DNA from: Lysobacter sp036697405
GTDB lineage: Bacteria > Pseudomonadota > Gammaproteobacteria > Xanthomonadales > Xanthomonadaceae
Direction: 5' to 3'
Length of the DNA: 64,000 nucleotides
Assembly (NCBI RefSeq): GCF_036697405.1
Contig: NZ_JBAHWA010000016.1
Coordinates: 1 to 64,000 of the forward strand
Shown: piece by piece, positions 33,368 through 44,356 of the stretch
Layout: each line of letters opens with the position of its first letter
Position numbering within the stretch: position 1 is the first letter of the stretch
Notes under the pieces: model-generated
The model's input: only the letters and a program-made list of their open reading frames with translations
Databases searched by the model: none
Told to the model about the DNA's origin: nothing
Program-made: the position numbers and the translations under genes

Positions 33368-35482
33368 ATGCCCCCGTTCCCCCGCCTCGCCCTCGCCGCC
33401 GCCCTGACCCTTGGTGCCGCCGGCGTGGCCCAGGCCGCCACCGTGACCTCGGTGGAAATCCGCGGGCTGGACGAGCCCATGACGATCAACGTGCGCACCT
33501 CGCTGTCGCTGGTGGACGCGATCGGCAAGGATCTGTCGGGCCGGCGCCTGGGCTATCTGCTGCGCGAGGCCGAGAACGAAACCCGCGAGGCGCTGGAACC
33601 GTTCGGCTATTACTCGCCCACCATCAAGGTCGAGGACACCCGCAGCGGCGGCAACGGCGGCGCGCGCGGCGCGGCCGCCGCAACCCAGGCGGCGGCCACG
33701 ACCGAGGCGGGCGCGGCCGACGCCAGCGCCGGTTCGGGCAGCACCGACTCCACGAGTTCCGATTCCAAGAGTTCCGATTTCAAGAGTTCCGATTCCACGA
33801 GCACCGATTCCAAGAGTGCCGACCCCAACAAGTCCGACGGCACCGAGCCCGCCGACACGAGCTCCGCCGTGGACACGCCCAGCGAGGCCCTCAACCGCGC
33901 CGAGCGCGCCAACGCCGCCCAGGAACGCGCGGCCGCGGACCCCGCCGATCCCAATGCGCCCGCGCGGCGCTCCAACGCCAAGGTCGCCGTGATCATCACG
34001 GTCGACAAGGGCGAACCCGTGCTCGTGCGCCGTTCCGACGTCGCCATCCTCGGCGCCGGCAGCGAGGACCGCTACCTCAAAGAAGACCTGGCCGCGTTCA
34101 AGCCGCAGCTGGGCAACGTCTTCGATCACGAGATCTACGAAGCCAGCAAGACCAAGATCACCCGCCGCCTGGCCGAGCGCGGCTACTTCGACGCCGATTT
34201 CACCTCGCGCCGGGTCGAGGTCACGCGCGCCGAGCGCGCCGCCGACATCGACCTGGTCTGGAGCAGCGGCGACCGCTACGACATGGGCCCGATCAGCTTC
34301 GAGCAGACGCCCAAGCGGATCATCCGCGACAGCCTGCTCGACAAGCTGGTGTACTGGGAACAGGGCAGCTACTACCACCAGGGCAAGCTCGACCGCTTCC
34401 GCGAATCGCTGGCGCGGCTGGACTACTTCGCCAGCATCGACATCGAACCGCAGCCGGAGAACGCGGTCGACGGCGAAGTGCCGGTCAAGGTGACCCTGAC
34501 CCCGGCCAAGCGCAGCATCTACACCGCCGGCGTCAGCTTCGGCACCGACAGCGGCGCCGGCGTGCGCATGGGCGTGGAGCGCCGCTACGTCAACGATCGC
34601 GGCCACAAGGCCCTGGCCCAGGTCGACTGGGCCGAGAAGCGCAAGACCGCGACCCTGCAGTACCGCATTCCCGCCTTCACCTGGCTAGACGGCTGGTACA
34701 CCTTCAGCGCCCAGCTCGCCGACGAGCAGACCGACTACATCGATTCGCGCCGGATCGAGATCGTCGCCAGCCGCAGCGGCCAGATCGACCGCCACTGGAC
34801 CGCGACCGCGTCCATTCACGCCCTGCGCGAGCGCTGGGCCTATGCGGTCGACGACGACGACGACGACAGCACGCCGGTCGATTACCGCATCGCCACCTTC
34901 ACCTATCCCTCGCTGCGCGCCGAGTACGTCAACGCCGACGACCGCATCTATCCGCGCAACGCCTTCGGCGCGACCGTGATGCTGCGCGGCGGCGTGGAAG
35001 GCGCCGGCTCCGACGCCAGCTTCGCCCAGGCCCACGCCAGCGCGCGCTGGTACCGCGGCCTGGGCGCGCGCAGCCGCCTGATCGCGCGCGGCGAACTCGG
35101 CCACACCTTCACCGACGCCCTGATCGACATGCCGCCCAGCCTGCGTTTCTTCGCCGGCGGCGATCGCAGCATCCGCGGTTACGCCTGGCGCGAGGTCGGC
35201 CCGCGCATCCCGGGCAGCGACGGCAAGCAGTACGCGCTGGGCGCCAAGAACGTCGCCACCGGCAGCCTCGAGTTCGAGCAGTACTTCAACGACAGTTGGG
35301 GCGCGGCGGTGTTCGTCGACAGCGGCAGCGCCTTCGACGGCACGCCCGACTGGCGCACCGGCGTCGGCGTGGGCCTGCGCTGGCGTTCGCCGGTGGGGCC
35401 GCTGCGCGTGGACATCGCGCGCGGCCTCAACGATCCGGACTCGGGCTTCCAGCTTTATCTCAACATCGGCGCCGATCTCTGA
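33368..35482 (+). CDS. tamA: TamA-like outer-membrane assembly factor (Omp85 family)
   Basis: TamA is an outer-membrane barrel that works with inner-membrane-anchored TamB in envelope biogenesis and phospholipid transport. The 704-residue protein has a signal peptide (about 1-23), a first POTRA-like domain (to about 90), then a low-complexity linker of about 110 residues, then further POTRA domains (about 210-370) and a C-terminal barrel with the Omp85 signature GGDRSIRGYAWRE. The linker holds six 15-bp units encoding a Ser-x-Asp pattern, and a run of seven Asp occurs near 500. The longer open frame from 33248 lacks the signal peptide at its start. tamB follows 30 bases later. Confidence 0.92.
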   Translation: MPPFPRLALAAALTLGAAGVAQAATVTSVEIRGLDEPMTINVRTSLSLVDAIGKDLSGRRLGYLLREAENETREALEPFGYYSPTIKVEDTRSGGNGGARGAAAATQAAATTEAGAADASAGSGSTDSTSSDSKSSDFKSSDSTSTDSKSADPNKSDGTEPADTSSAVDTPSEALNRAERANAAQERAAADPADPNAPARRSNAKVAVIITVDKGEPVLVRRSDVAILGAGSEDRYLKEDLAAFKPQLGNVFDHEIYEASKTKITRRLAERGYFDADFTSRRVEVTRAERAADIDLVWSSGDRYDMGPISFEQTPKRIIRDSLLDKLVYWEQGSYYHQGKLDRFRESLARLDYFASIDIEPQPENAVDGEVPVKVTLTPAKRSIYTAGVSFGTDSGAGVRMGVERRYVNDRGHKALAQVDWAEKRKTATLQYRIPAFTWLDGWYTFSAQLADEQTDYIDSRRIEIVASRSGQIDRHWTATASIHALRERWAYAVDDDDDDSTPVDYRIATFTYPSLRAEYVNADDRIYPRNAFGATVMLRGGVEGAGSDASFAQAHASARWYRGLGARSRLIARGELGHTFTDALIDMPPSLRFFAGGDRSIRGYAWREVGPRIPGSDGKQYALGAKNVATGSLEFEQYFNDSWGAAVFVDSGSAFDGTPDWRTGVGVGLRWRSPVGPLRVDIARGLNDPDSGFQLYLNIGADL
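33741..33830. repeat. 15-bp tandem repeat inside tamA
   Basis: Six consecutive 15-base units of the form GTTCCGATTCCAAGA with variants run from 33741 to 33830. Each encodes a Ser-Ser/Thr-Asp-Ser-Lys/Thr type pentapeptide in the linker between the first and second POTRA domains. The unit is a multiple of three, so copy-number change keeps the frame. Confidence 0.88.
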
Positions 35483-35512
35483 TCCACGCCCCAGGACAGA
35501 CCGCACACGGAC

Positions 35513-38500
35513 ATGAGCGACACGCCCCAGACCGCCGCAGAACTGCTAGCCCAGCGCCGCCAGCGCCGACGCGCGGCCGCGCGCCGCTGGGCCTGGCGCA
35601 GCAGCTTCGTGGCGGGCGCGTTGACCCTGCTGATCGCGTTCGCGGCGTATTGGCTGCTGGCCACGGTCGGCGGACGCAACGTGCTGTTGAACCAGATCAA
35701 GGCGCGCCTGCCCGCCGACGCGACCTTCAGCTGGCGCGACGCCGACGGCCCCGCCTCCGGTCCGCTGACCCTGCGCGGCGTGCACTTCAACTACGAAGGC
35801 ATCGACTTCCGCGCCGAGCGCATCTACGTCGATACCGCGATCCGGCCGCTGCTGGGCCGCAAGCTGCGCCTGGACGCGCTACAGGTCGAGGACGCCACGC
35901 TCGACATGCCCAAGAGCAAGGAGCCCTTCAAGTTCCCCAGCTGGCCCGAAGTGCTGCCCGACATCGCGCCGCCGCTGGCGCTGCAGGCCGACGACGTGCG
36001 CGTGGACCGCATGAAGATCAGCCAGGCCGGCGAGCACATCATCGACATCCGCAAGCTGCGCGGCGGCCTGGATGCGCAGAGCGGGCAGCTCAAGGTCGAG
36101 AAGCTGGCCATCGACAGCGACCGCGCACGCATCACCCTGCACGGCGAGTACGTGCCGCGCGACGACTACCGCACCGACTTGGTCGCCACCGCGGTGCTGC
36201 CGGCGCGGGCCGGCCGCACGCCGCCGCGCCTGGGCCTGGTCGCGCAAGGCGATCTGTCGCGCATGAACGTGGCCGTGTCGGGCTATGCGCCCGGCCCGCT
36301 GCGCGCGACCCTGACCCTGCGCGGCAAGGACGATCCGCGCTGGCAATTGCGCGCCAAGGCTGACGCGCTCGACATTGGAATGCTGCTCTCGCCCGAGGCC
36401 GCGCCCAGCGAAACGCCGCTGGCGGCGCAGGTCGACATGCACGGCGTCGGCGGCGCGGCCGAACTCAGCGGCCGCTTCGCCCAAGGCGAGCTGCGCGCCG
36501 AGATCCTGCCGTCCAAGCTCCGCCTGGAAGAACAGGTGCTGGACGTGCAGCCGCTGGCGCTGCGCATCTTCGACGGCACCGCGACCTTGCGCGGCCACGC
36601 CGATTTCACCGACGCCGACAACGGCCGTTTCAAGTTCGCGGTCAATGCGCGCGGCCTGCGCTGGGGCGGCGCCGCGCCCGCGCCCAGCGCCAAGATGCCG
36701 GTGGCGCCGGCGGCCGCGACCACGCCGGCGATCGTCGCCGACGCGGATCTGGGTTTCGCCGGCACCGTGCAGGCCTGGGCGGCGATCGGCAACGCCCGCA
36801 TCGAGCGCGACAAGCAGGTCGCGACGGTGCGCTTCGACGGCCTCGGCAACGACCAGGGCATGAAGCTCAAGGCCTTGCAGGCGCAGATGCCGACCGGCCG
36901 TCTCGACGGCAAGGGCGAGGTGGCCTGGGCGCCGAAGCTGGGCTGGAACTTCGACGCCACCCTGGCCGGTTTCGACCCGGGTTATTTCGCGCCCGACTGG
37001 AAGGGCGCGGTCAACGGCAAGCTGGTCACGCGCGGCGACACCCGTGCCGACGGCGGGCTGGAAGTGGCGGTCGATGCCAGCCAGCTCGGCGGCCGCCTGC
37101 GCGACCGCCCCTTGCAGGGCAGCGGCCGTTTCCTGATGCACGGCGCGGCGACCGGCAAGAGCGACGACGCCTACGAAGGCCAGGTCGCGCTGTCGCTGGG
37201 CGGCAGCCGCATCGACGCCAAGGGCAAGCTCGCCCAGACCCTGGACCTGGACGCCAAGTTCTCGCCGCTGCAGCTCAACGACCTGCTGCCGGACACCGCC
37301 GGCAGCCTGCGCGGCACGCTCAAGCTCAGCGGCGCGCGCACCGCGCCCAACATCGACGCCGACCTCAGCGGCAGCGGCTTGAAATACGGCGACTACCGCG
37401 CCGAAACCCTGCTCGCCAAGGGCAGGCTGCCCTGGACCGGCCGCGGCGGCGCGATCGAAGTGCGCGCCAGCGGCCTGGACATCGGCCTGCCGATGGACAC
37501 GGTCGCCATCGACGCGCGCGGCGCGGTGGAAGCGCTGCAACTGCAGGGCAACGCGCGCGGCGAGATCGGCACGCTGGAACTGTCCGGCCATGCCGACAAA
37601 CGCGGCGCGACCTGGCAGGGCGCCTTGGCGAGCCTGCAGCTGGCGCCGAGCAAGGGCGCCTCCTGGCGCCTGCAGCAGGCCGCGCAATTCCGTTGGGACG
37701 GCAGGAACGGCGCGCTCAGCAACGCCTGCCTGGCGTCCAGCGGCGGCGGCTCGCTGTGCGCGAACGCGGATTGGCCGCGGCGCGGACTGGACGTGAAGGG
37801 CCAGGGCTTGCCGCTGACCCTGGCCCAGCCCTACCTGCCCGAACGCGCCGACAAGCGGCCGTGGCTGCTGCGCGGCGAGATCGCGATCGACGGCGAGTTG
37901 CGTCCGGTCGGCAACGCCTGGCGCGGCCAGGCCACCGTGAGCACGGCCAGCGGCGGCATGAAGTTCAGCGAGCGCTCGCGTCGCGAGCCGGTGCGTTACA
38001 GCAACCTCAACCTGCGCGCGAACTTCGACCCGCGCCGCATCGAGGCCGACCTGGACGCGGTGGTCAACGACGACGGCCGCCTCGATGCGCGCATCGCCAC
38101 CGGTTGGGACGCATACTCGCCGCTGGATGGCGAGATCGCGCTCAACATCGACGAGCTCACCTGGGTCGAGCTGTTCTCGCCCGACATCGTCGAGCCCAAG
38201 GGCAAGCTCGACGGCCGCATAGGCCTGGGCGGCACGCGCGACGCGCCACGCCTGAGCGGACAGGCGCGCCTGAGCGAATTCAGCACCGAACTGCCGGCGC
38301 TGGCGATCGCGCTGCAGGACGGCGACGTGCGCCTGGACGCGCAGCCCGACGGCAGCGCGCGCATCGTCGGCAGCGTGCGCTCCGGCGAAGGCAGGCTCAA
38401 CATCGACGGCACGCTGGGCTGGCAGGGCGACGATACCCCGCTGGTGCTGAGCCTGCGCGGCAAGAACGTGCTGATGTCGGACACGCGCGACCTGCGCGCG

Positions 38501-39376
38501 GTCGCCGATCCCGACCTGACCGTGCGCTACGCCGCCAAGCAGCCGCTGCAGGTGACCGGCGCGGTCGGGATTCCGTCGGCGCGCATCGATCTGGAACGCC
38601 TGGACCAGGGCGTGTCGGCGTCGCCGGACGTGGTCGTGCTCGACCCCGTGGATCCCGAGGACACCGGCGACTCGCCGCTGGATCTGGACCTCACCCTCGC
38701 GCTCGGCGACGACGTCAAGCTCAACGGCTTCGGCCTGGACGGCAGCCTGGAAGGCCAGATGCGCGTGCGCGCGCGGCCCGGCCGCGAGATGACCGCCAGC
38801 GGCCGCCTCGATGTCGACGGTCGCTACCGCGCCTACGGCCAGAAGCTGCAGATCACCCGCGGCCATCTGGCCTGGTCGAACGGCCCGGTGTCCGATCCCA
38901 TCCTCGACGTGCGCGCCGAGCGCGAAGTCGGCGAAGTCACCGCCGGCGTCGACATCAGCGGCCGCGCCAGCGCGCCGCAGGTCAACGTGTGGTCCAACCC
39001 GGCCAGCTCGCAATCCGAAGCGCTGGCCTACCTCGCGCTGGGCCGCCCGCTGTCCAGCGCCAGCGGCGACGAGAGCCGTCAGCTCAACGCCGCCAGCGCC
39101 GCGCTGTCGGCCGGCGGCAGCCTGCTGGCCTCGCAGCTGGGCGCCAAGATCGGCCTGGACGACGCCGGCGTGATGGAAAGCCGCGCGCTAGGCGGCTCGG
39201 TGCTGGGCGTGGGCAAATACCTCTCGCCGCGCCTGTACGTGGGCTATGGCGTGTCCCTGCTCGGCACCGGCCAGGTGCTGACGCTGAAGTACCTGCTGCG
39301 CAAGGGCTTCGATATCGAGATCGAATCCAGCACCATCGAGAATCGCGCGTCGATCAACTGGCGCAAGGAAAAGTGA
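35513..39376 (+). CDS. tamB: Translocation and assembly module protein TamB
   Basis: TamB (AsmA-like/RDD bridge family) spans the periplasm from an inner-membrane anchor to TamA and is thought to carry lipids along its hydrophobic beta groove. The 1287-residue protein has one N-terminal membrane helix (SSFVAGALTLLIAFAAYWLL, about 30-49), more than 900 residues of repetitive beta-helical sequence, and the C-terminal DUF490 domain ending VLTLKYLLRKGFDIEIESSTIENRASINWR. Length and order fit TamB. It is probably cotranscribed with tamA. Confidence 0.95.
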   Translation: MSDTPQTAAELLAQRRQRRRAAARRWAWRSSFVAGALTLLIAFAAYWLLATVGGRNVLLNQIKARLPADATFSWRDADGPASGPLTLRGVHFNYEGIDFRAERIYVDTAIRPLLGRKLRLDALQVEDATLDMPKSKEPFKFPSWPEVLPDIAPPLALQADDVRVDRMKISQAGEHIIDIRKLRGGLDAQSGQLKVEKLAIDSDRARITLHGEYVPRDDYRTDLVATAVLPARAGRTPPRLGLVAQGDLSRMNVAVSGYAPGPLRATLTLRGKDDPRWQLRAKADALDIGMLLSPEAAPSETPLAAQVDMHGVGGAAELSGRFAQGELRAEILPSKLRLEEQVLDVQPLALRIFDGTATLRGHADFTDADNGRFKFAVNARGLRWGGAAPAPSAKMPVAPAAATTPAIVADADLGFAGTVQAWAAIGNARIERDKQVATVRFDGLGNDQGMKLKALQAQMPTGRLDGKGEVAWAPKLGWNFDATLAGFDPGYFAPDWKGAVNGKLVTRGDTRADGGLEVAVDASQLGGRLRDRPLQGSGRFLMHGAATGKSDDAYEGQVALSLGGSRIDAKGKLAQTLDLDAKFSPLQLNDLLPDTAGSLRGTLKLSGARTAPNIDADLSGSGLKYGDYRAETLLAKGRLPWTGRGGAIEVRASGLDIGLPMDTVAIDARGAVEALQLQGNARGEIGTLELSGHADKRGATWQGALASLQLAPSKGASWRLQQAAQFRWDGRNGALSNACLASSGGGSLCANADWPRRGLDVKGQGLPLTLAQPYLPERADKRPWLLRGEIAIDGELRPVGNAWRGQATVSTASGGMKFSERSRREPVRYSNLNLRANFDPRRIEADLDAVVNDDGRLDARIATGWDAYSPLDGEIALNIDELTWVELFSPDIVEPKGKLDGRIGLGGTRDAPRLSGQARLSEFSTELPALAIALQDGDVRLDAQPDGSARIVGSVRSGEGRLNIDGTLGWQGDDTPLVLSLRGKNVLMSDTRDLRAVADPDLTVRYAAKQPLQVTGAVGIPSARIDLERLDQGVSASPDVVVLDPVDPEDTGDSPLDLDLTLALGDDVKLNGFGLDGSLEGQMRVRARPGREMTASGRLDVDGRYRAYGQKLQITRGHLAWSNGPVSDPILDVRAEREVGEVTAGVDISGRASAPQVNVWSNPASSQSEALAYLALGRPLSSASGDESRQLNAASAALSAGGSLLASQLGAKIGLDDAGVMESRALGGSVLGVGKYLSPRLYVGYGVSLLGTGQVLTLKYLLRKGFDIEIESSTIENRASINWRKEK

Positions 39377-39416
39377 CGCGGCGCATCGGGCGCCGCGCCC
39401 TGCCCGGAGACGCGAC

Positions 39417-39857
39417 GTGCACGTGAGCGTGGAAACCGCCGAACAGACCCGATCGCGCCTGCACCGCGTGATCGCGACGGCGCAGTTGCAGGTGTTGCCG
39501 CAGGCCTACGCCTATGTCGAAACGCCGGCCAGCCAGTTTCCGTCGCCGCACCTGGCCTCCGCCATCGCCTTGGTGCGCGACGAGCAGGTCTGGAGCGCGC
39601 TGGTCCCGGCCGACGACGACGCGGGCGAACGCTACGTGGTGTTCTCGTTCCACTTCGCGCCCGACCTGGACAATTCCGGCTTCGTCGGCTGGCTGGCCTC
39701 GCATCTCAAGGCCACCGTCGGCACCGGCGTGCTGGTCGTGTGCGGCCACAATCGCGCGCGCGGCGGCATATTCGACTACTGGGGCGCGCCCGAATCGATG
39801 GCCGCGCCGGTCCTGGCCGAGGTGCGCAAGCTGCGCGCGGCGGGTAGCGCCGGCTAG
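39417..39857 (+). CDS. Hypothetical cytoplasmic protein (possibly DUF6196-like)
   Basis: The 146-residue protein lacks a signal or membrane segment. Features are the helix ETAEQTRSRLHRVIATAQLQVLP, a mixed alpha/beta body with QVWSALVPADDD and RYVVFSFHFAPDLDNSGFVGWLA, and a Gly-rich loop, GTGVLVVCGHNRARGGIFDYWG. I associate this look with an uncharacterised conserved family (possibly DUF6196), not verified. The start is GTG at 39417 with GGAGA upstream. It lies 40 bases after tamB and may be read from the same transcript. Confidence 0.65.
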   Translation: MHVSVETAEQTRSRLHRVIATAQLQVLPQAYAYVETPASQFPSPHLASAIALVRDEQVWSALVPADDDAGERYVVFSFHFAPDLDNSGFVGWLASHLKATVGTGVLVVCGHNRARGGIFDYWGAPESMAAPVLAEVRKLRAAGSAG

Positions 39858-39987
39858 GCCGCCCCATCGCGAGCGGCCCGGAATTGGCGACGTTCGTCAT
39901 CGAATTGAGGGCCGTCTGCACTGGCATCAAGCTTAGCCCAGCGGCGACACTGCCGGTATCCGTCAGGGACTCCGAGGACCGCAACGC

Positions 39988-40500
39988 GTGACCACCGTGA
40001 TCGAAACGCAACGCCTGCTGCTGACCGAACTGGCGCCGCCGGACGCGGACTTCATCGTCGAACTGCTCAACGACCCGGCCTTCCTGGCCAATATCGGCGA
40101 CCGCGGCGTGCGCGATCGCGACGACGCCTTGCGCTATATCGCCAACGGCCCGGGCGCGAGCTACGCCAAGCACGGCTTCGGCCTGTGGCTGGTGCGTAGC
40201 AAGGCCGACGGCGAGCGCCTGGGCCTGAGCGGGCTGCTGCGGCGCGACACCTTGCCCGATGCCGACATCGGTTACGCCTTCCTGCCGCAGCATCGCGGCC
40301 AGGGCTATGCGGTCGAGGCCTGCACGGCGGTGATCGCGCACGCGCGCGGGCCCTTGAATCTGGCGCGCGTGCTGGCGATCGTCTCGCCCGGCAACGAAGC
40401 CTCCACGCGGGTGCTGGAGAAGATCGGCCTGCGCTACCAGCGCAGGACGCGATTGAGCGACGACGCCGAGGAACTGCTGCTGTATTCCACCGAGGCCTGA
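39988..40500 (+). CDS. GNAT family N-acetyltransferase (RimJ/RimL-like)
   Basis: The 170-residue protein has the RimJ/RimL layout: ETQRLLLTELAPPDADFI at the N-terminus, the ADIGYAFLPQHRGQGYAVEA acetyl-CoA pyrophosphate-binding loop near 93-112, and NEASTRVLEKIGLRY close to the C-terminus. It should transfer an acetyl group to an amine of a protein or small molecule; the target is unknown. The start is GTG with CGAGGA upstream. Confidence 0.9.
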   Translation: MTTVIETQRLLLTELAPPDADFIVELLNDPAFLANIGDRGVRDRDDALRYIANGPGASYAKHGFGLWLVRSKADGERLGLSGLLRRDTLPDADIGYAFLPQHRGQGYAVEACTAVIAHARGPLNLARVLAIVSPGNEASTRVLEKIGLRYQRRTRLSDDAEELLLYSTEA

Positions 40501-40504
40501 GCGC

Positions 40505-41794
40505 TCAGCGCGCGACGATGCGCGCGCCGTGCAGGCTCGGGCGGCCGTCGGCCACGTCGGTCCACAGCGCATAGGCCGCCGCGCCGGACAGGGCCAGCTG
40601 CGGAAAGCCGGTGGCGCGGCCGCGGCCGCGCAGGCGCGCGACTTCCAAACGCTGCGGTTCGCCGGACAGGTCGGCCGCATAGCGCGCGAGCTGCAGCGAT
40701 TGCCCCTGCGCGTCTTCGCGCAACCACAGCACCCACACCGCGTCCGCGTCCATGGCGACGTCGACGCGGCCTTGCAGCTGCGCGCCCTGGTCCAGCACCC
40801 GCGGCGCGGCATAGGAATCGCCGGCGTCCTCGCTGCGCGCGAGCTTGAGCGTGGGCGTGTCGCCGGCCGCGGTGTACCAGGCCACCACCGCCCGCGATCC
40901 GCGCGCGGCCACCGCCGGGCCGTTGACCGGGCAGGCCGGCATGGTCCAACGGTCGGGATGCACGGCGCGCGCCGCGCCCCAGCCGCCGGGCCCGCGCCGC
41001 AGCGCCGAGATGTCGCGCAGCTCTTCGACCGAGCGATCGCGGTACACCAGCAAAGCGCCGCGCTCGGTCAGCGCGACATCGGTCTGGCAGCAATCGCAGG
41101 TCATGCGGTCCAGCTCGACCTCGTCGCTGCGCCGCAGGGCGCCGTCGACGATCGCGCTGCGCAAGGCCATCGCGCCGCCGTGGGCGTCGTGAGCCGCGTG
41201 CGCGTCGGCCGCGGGCGCGGGTGCGCTGTGGCGGCCGTCCAGCCAGGCGATGCCCAGGCGGTCGGCCGCGGCCGGCCATAGCGAGACGAAGCCGTGCTCG
41301 GTCGGGGTGCCGTCGTCGTTGACCAACAGCGGCTCGGACCAGGTCGCGCCGTCGTCGGCCGAACGCACCAGGGCGATGTCGTAGGCATACGGCGCGCTCG
41401 CGGACTTGCGCAGCCAATGCGCCCACAACGCGCCGTCGGCGGTGGCCATGACATGCGGCGTATCGGCCCAGTTGACGAACCAGTCGCGCCCGGCGGCGAC
41501 CTGCGCCGGCGCCGACCAGGTCGCATGGCCGGTATCGCGCGACTGCGAGAGCAGGAGGCGGTGCGCGCCGCCCTGCGATTCGATCCACGACAGCAGCAGG
41601 CGTCCGTCCGCCGTGGCGACCAGATCGGGTTGCGCGGCGACGGCGCCGGCCGGCAGCGACCAGGCGCTGGCGCTCAGTCGCGCGGCCGGCGCTGGCGCGG
41701 GGGCGTCGGTCGCGACCGGCGGCGGCGCCTGGCTGCGGCCGCAAGCGGACAAGGCGAGGACGAGCGCGATCGCGAAGGCAGGCGTGGGCTTCAT
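40505..41794 (-). CDS. Sialidase-like beta-propeller lipoprotein
   Basis: The 429-residue protein has a lipobox LSAC (Cys18) and a repeated beta-propeller pattern with Asp-box-like segments: SADDGATWSEP, SEDAGDSYAAP and SRDTGHATWSAP. Proteins of this sort are often annotated as exo-alpha-sialidase, but the catalytic Arg triad and Tyr/Glu of true sialidases are not evident, so activity is doubtful. An internal His-rich stretch (DAHAAHDAHGG) and a CDCC cluster hint at metal binding. It converges on the GNAT gene with a 4-base gap. Confidence 0.72.
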   Translation of the reverse strand: MKPTPAFAIALVLALSACGRSQAPPPVATDAPAPAPAARLSASAWSLPAGAVAAQPDLVATADGRLLLSWIESQGGAHRLLLSQSRDTGHATWSAPAQVAAGRDWFVNWADTPHVMATADGALWAHWLRKSASAPYAYDIALVRSADDGATWSEPLLVNDDGTPTEHGFVSLWPAAADRLGIAWLDGRHSAPAPAADAHAAHDAHGGAMALRSAIVDGALRRSDEVELDRMTCDCCQTDVALTERGALLVYRDRSVEELRDISALRRGPGGWGAARAVHPDRWTMPACPVNGPAVAARGSRAVVAWYTAAGDTPTLKLARSEDAGDSYAAPRVLDQGAQLQGRVDVAMDADAVWVLWLREDAQGQSLQLARYAADLSGEPQRLEVARLRGRGRATGFPQLALSGAAAYALWTDVADGRPSLHGARIVAR

Positions 41795-41850
41795 TGCGGC
41801 AGGGTAATCCAGCCGCGGGGTGCGGTGGCAAGCGTGCGGCGGGCGCCGCG

Positions 41851-41887
41851 AGCCGATGCGGTTCGCCTTCGGCTCACCGCATCCTAC
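41851..41887. repeat. Short inverted repeat between the lipoprotein gene and mnmG
   Basis: GATGCGGT (41855-41862) and ACCGCATC (41876-41883) are opposed arms around GCC-TTC-GGC. They fold into a compact hairpin downstream of mnmG and may act as its 3' end. It resembles a widespread intergenic repeat with the core GGATGCGGTGAGCC. Confidence 0.6.
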
Positions 41888-41909
41888 GGGGCGCCGGCGA
41901 TCGGCTGCC

Positions 41910-43799
<1,890 letters not shown>

Positions 43800-43873
43800 C
43801 GCAGGGTCCGGCGCCGCGGGGCGGCGGGCGGAATTTTAGGGCATGCCGGCGCGGGGCGCCCGGGCGGGGAAAG

Positions 43874-43889
43874 TTGGCACGGTTCCTGC
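43874..43889 (+). promoter_or_regulatory. Sigma-54-type -24/-12 promoter of an orphan small RNA
   Basis: The site is TTGGCACG-GTTC-CTGC. The -24 octamer is exact, and the GG and GC have the correct 10-base separation for RpoN. It points away from mnmG, toward a 118-base segment ending in a strong terminator and lacking any reading frame. Transcription would start near 43901. Confidence 0.7.
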
Positions 43890-43900
43890 GTCATAACTCT

Positions 43901-44018
43901 TGCACCCAGCGGGGCAGGCGCTAGACGCCGGTCGGAATTGGAACAGGGGCTGGCCAAGCGCTCGCGGGGGAAGCAGGGGGCCGAATGTCGGGGGACATTC
44001 GGCCCCTTATTTTTTTTG
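43901..44018 (+). ncRNA. Candidate sigma-54-dependent small RNA
   Basis: About 118 bases lie between a sigma-54-like promoter (43874-43889) and a textbook terminator (43977-44018), with no coding frame. The sequence contains several G tracts (at about 43910, 43945, 43965 and in the terminator loop) and GGA triplets, including ones in or next to predicted loops. G-rich loops could pair with C-rich mRNA sites, and GGA loops are what RsmA/CsrA proteins bind. Both roles are guesses. Neither flanking gene can own this transcript: mnmG runs the other way and the next gene is convergent. No known family was recognised. Confidence 0.6.
43977..44018 (+). terminator. Strong rho-independent terminator of the orphan RNA
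   Basis: GGGGCCGAATGTC (43977-43989) and GACATTCGGCCCC (43994-44006) form a perfect 13-bp stem with a GGGG loop, followed by TTATTTTTTTT (44007-44017). The T tract is on the plus strand only. Confidence 0.9.
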
Positions 44019-44356
44019 CGATTCGGGCGCGCGATCCGCGCAATCCATCAATCTGAGGCCGGCTTGGCGCGTCCTGCGCGCGGAGCGCTGGGTCTTGCGC
44101 GGCGGCCCGAAGAGGGCGCCGACGCCCGACGGGGACGGAACAGGGGGGATCCGTGATTCCTCGCCGGGCGCCGACATAGCAGCTTGTCTTACCGACTACG
44201 TCCAAATGCGACGCAGCCGGTCAATACCCGTAGATTGCGGTCAGTCCGGCTTCGATGCAAGACCCTGGGATGTGACCGGAAACCCGCTTGTGAAAGCGCA
44301 AAGCGGCGCATGCGGAAGCGGCGCCGGCGAAGGCGCCGTTCCCGGAGCAGGGCGGA
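44019..44356. other. Gene-free stretch
   Basis: No gene is supported. A GGCGCC-GGCGAA-GGCGCC hairpin at about 44323-44340 lies just downstream of the leftward lipoprotein gene and could be part of its 3' end; it has no T tract. The 10-mer GGAACAGGGG occurs here (about 44136) and inside the small RNA candidate (about 43940). Confidence 0.5.

Noticed and set aside
33741..33830. Possible CRISPR-like array
   Set aside because: The units are contiguous 15-base coding repeats without spacers, inside tamA.
35879..39013. Open frame of over 1000 codons antisense to tamB
   Set aside because: This is the same shadow effect; the TamB frame carries the membrane anchor and the DUF490 domain end.
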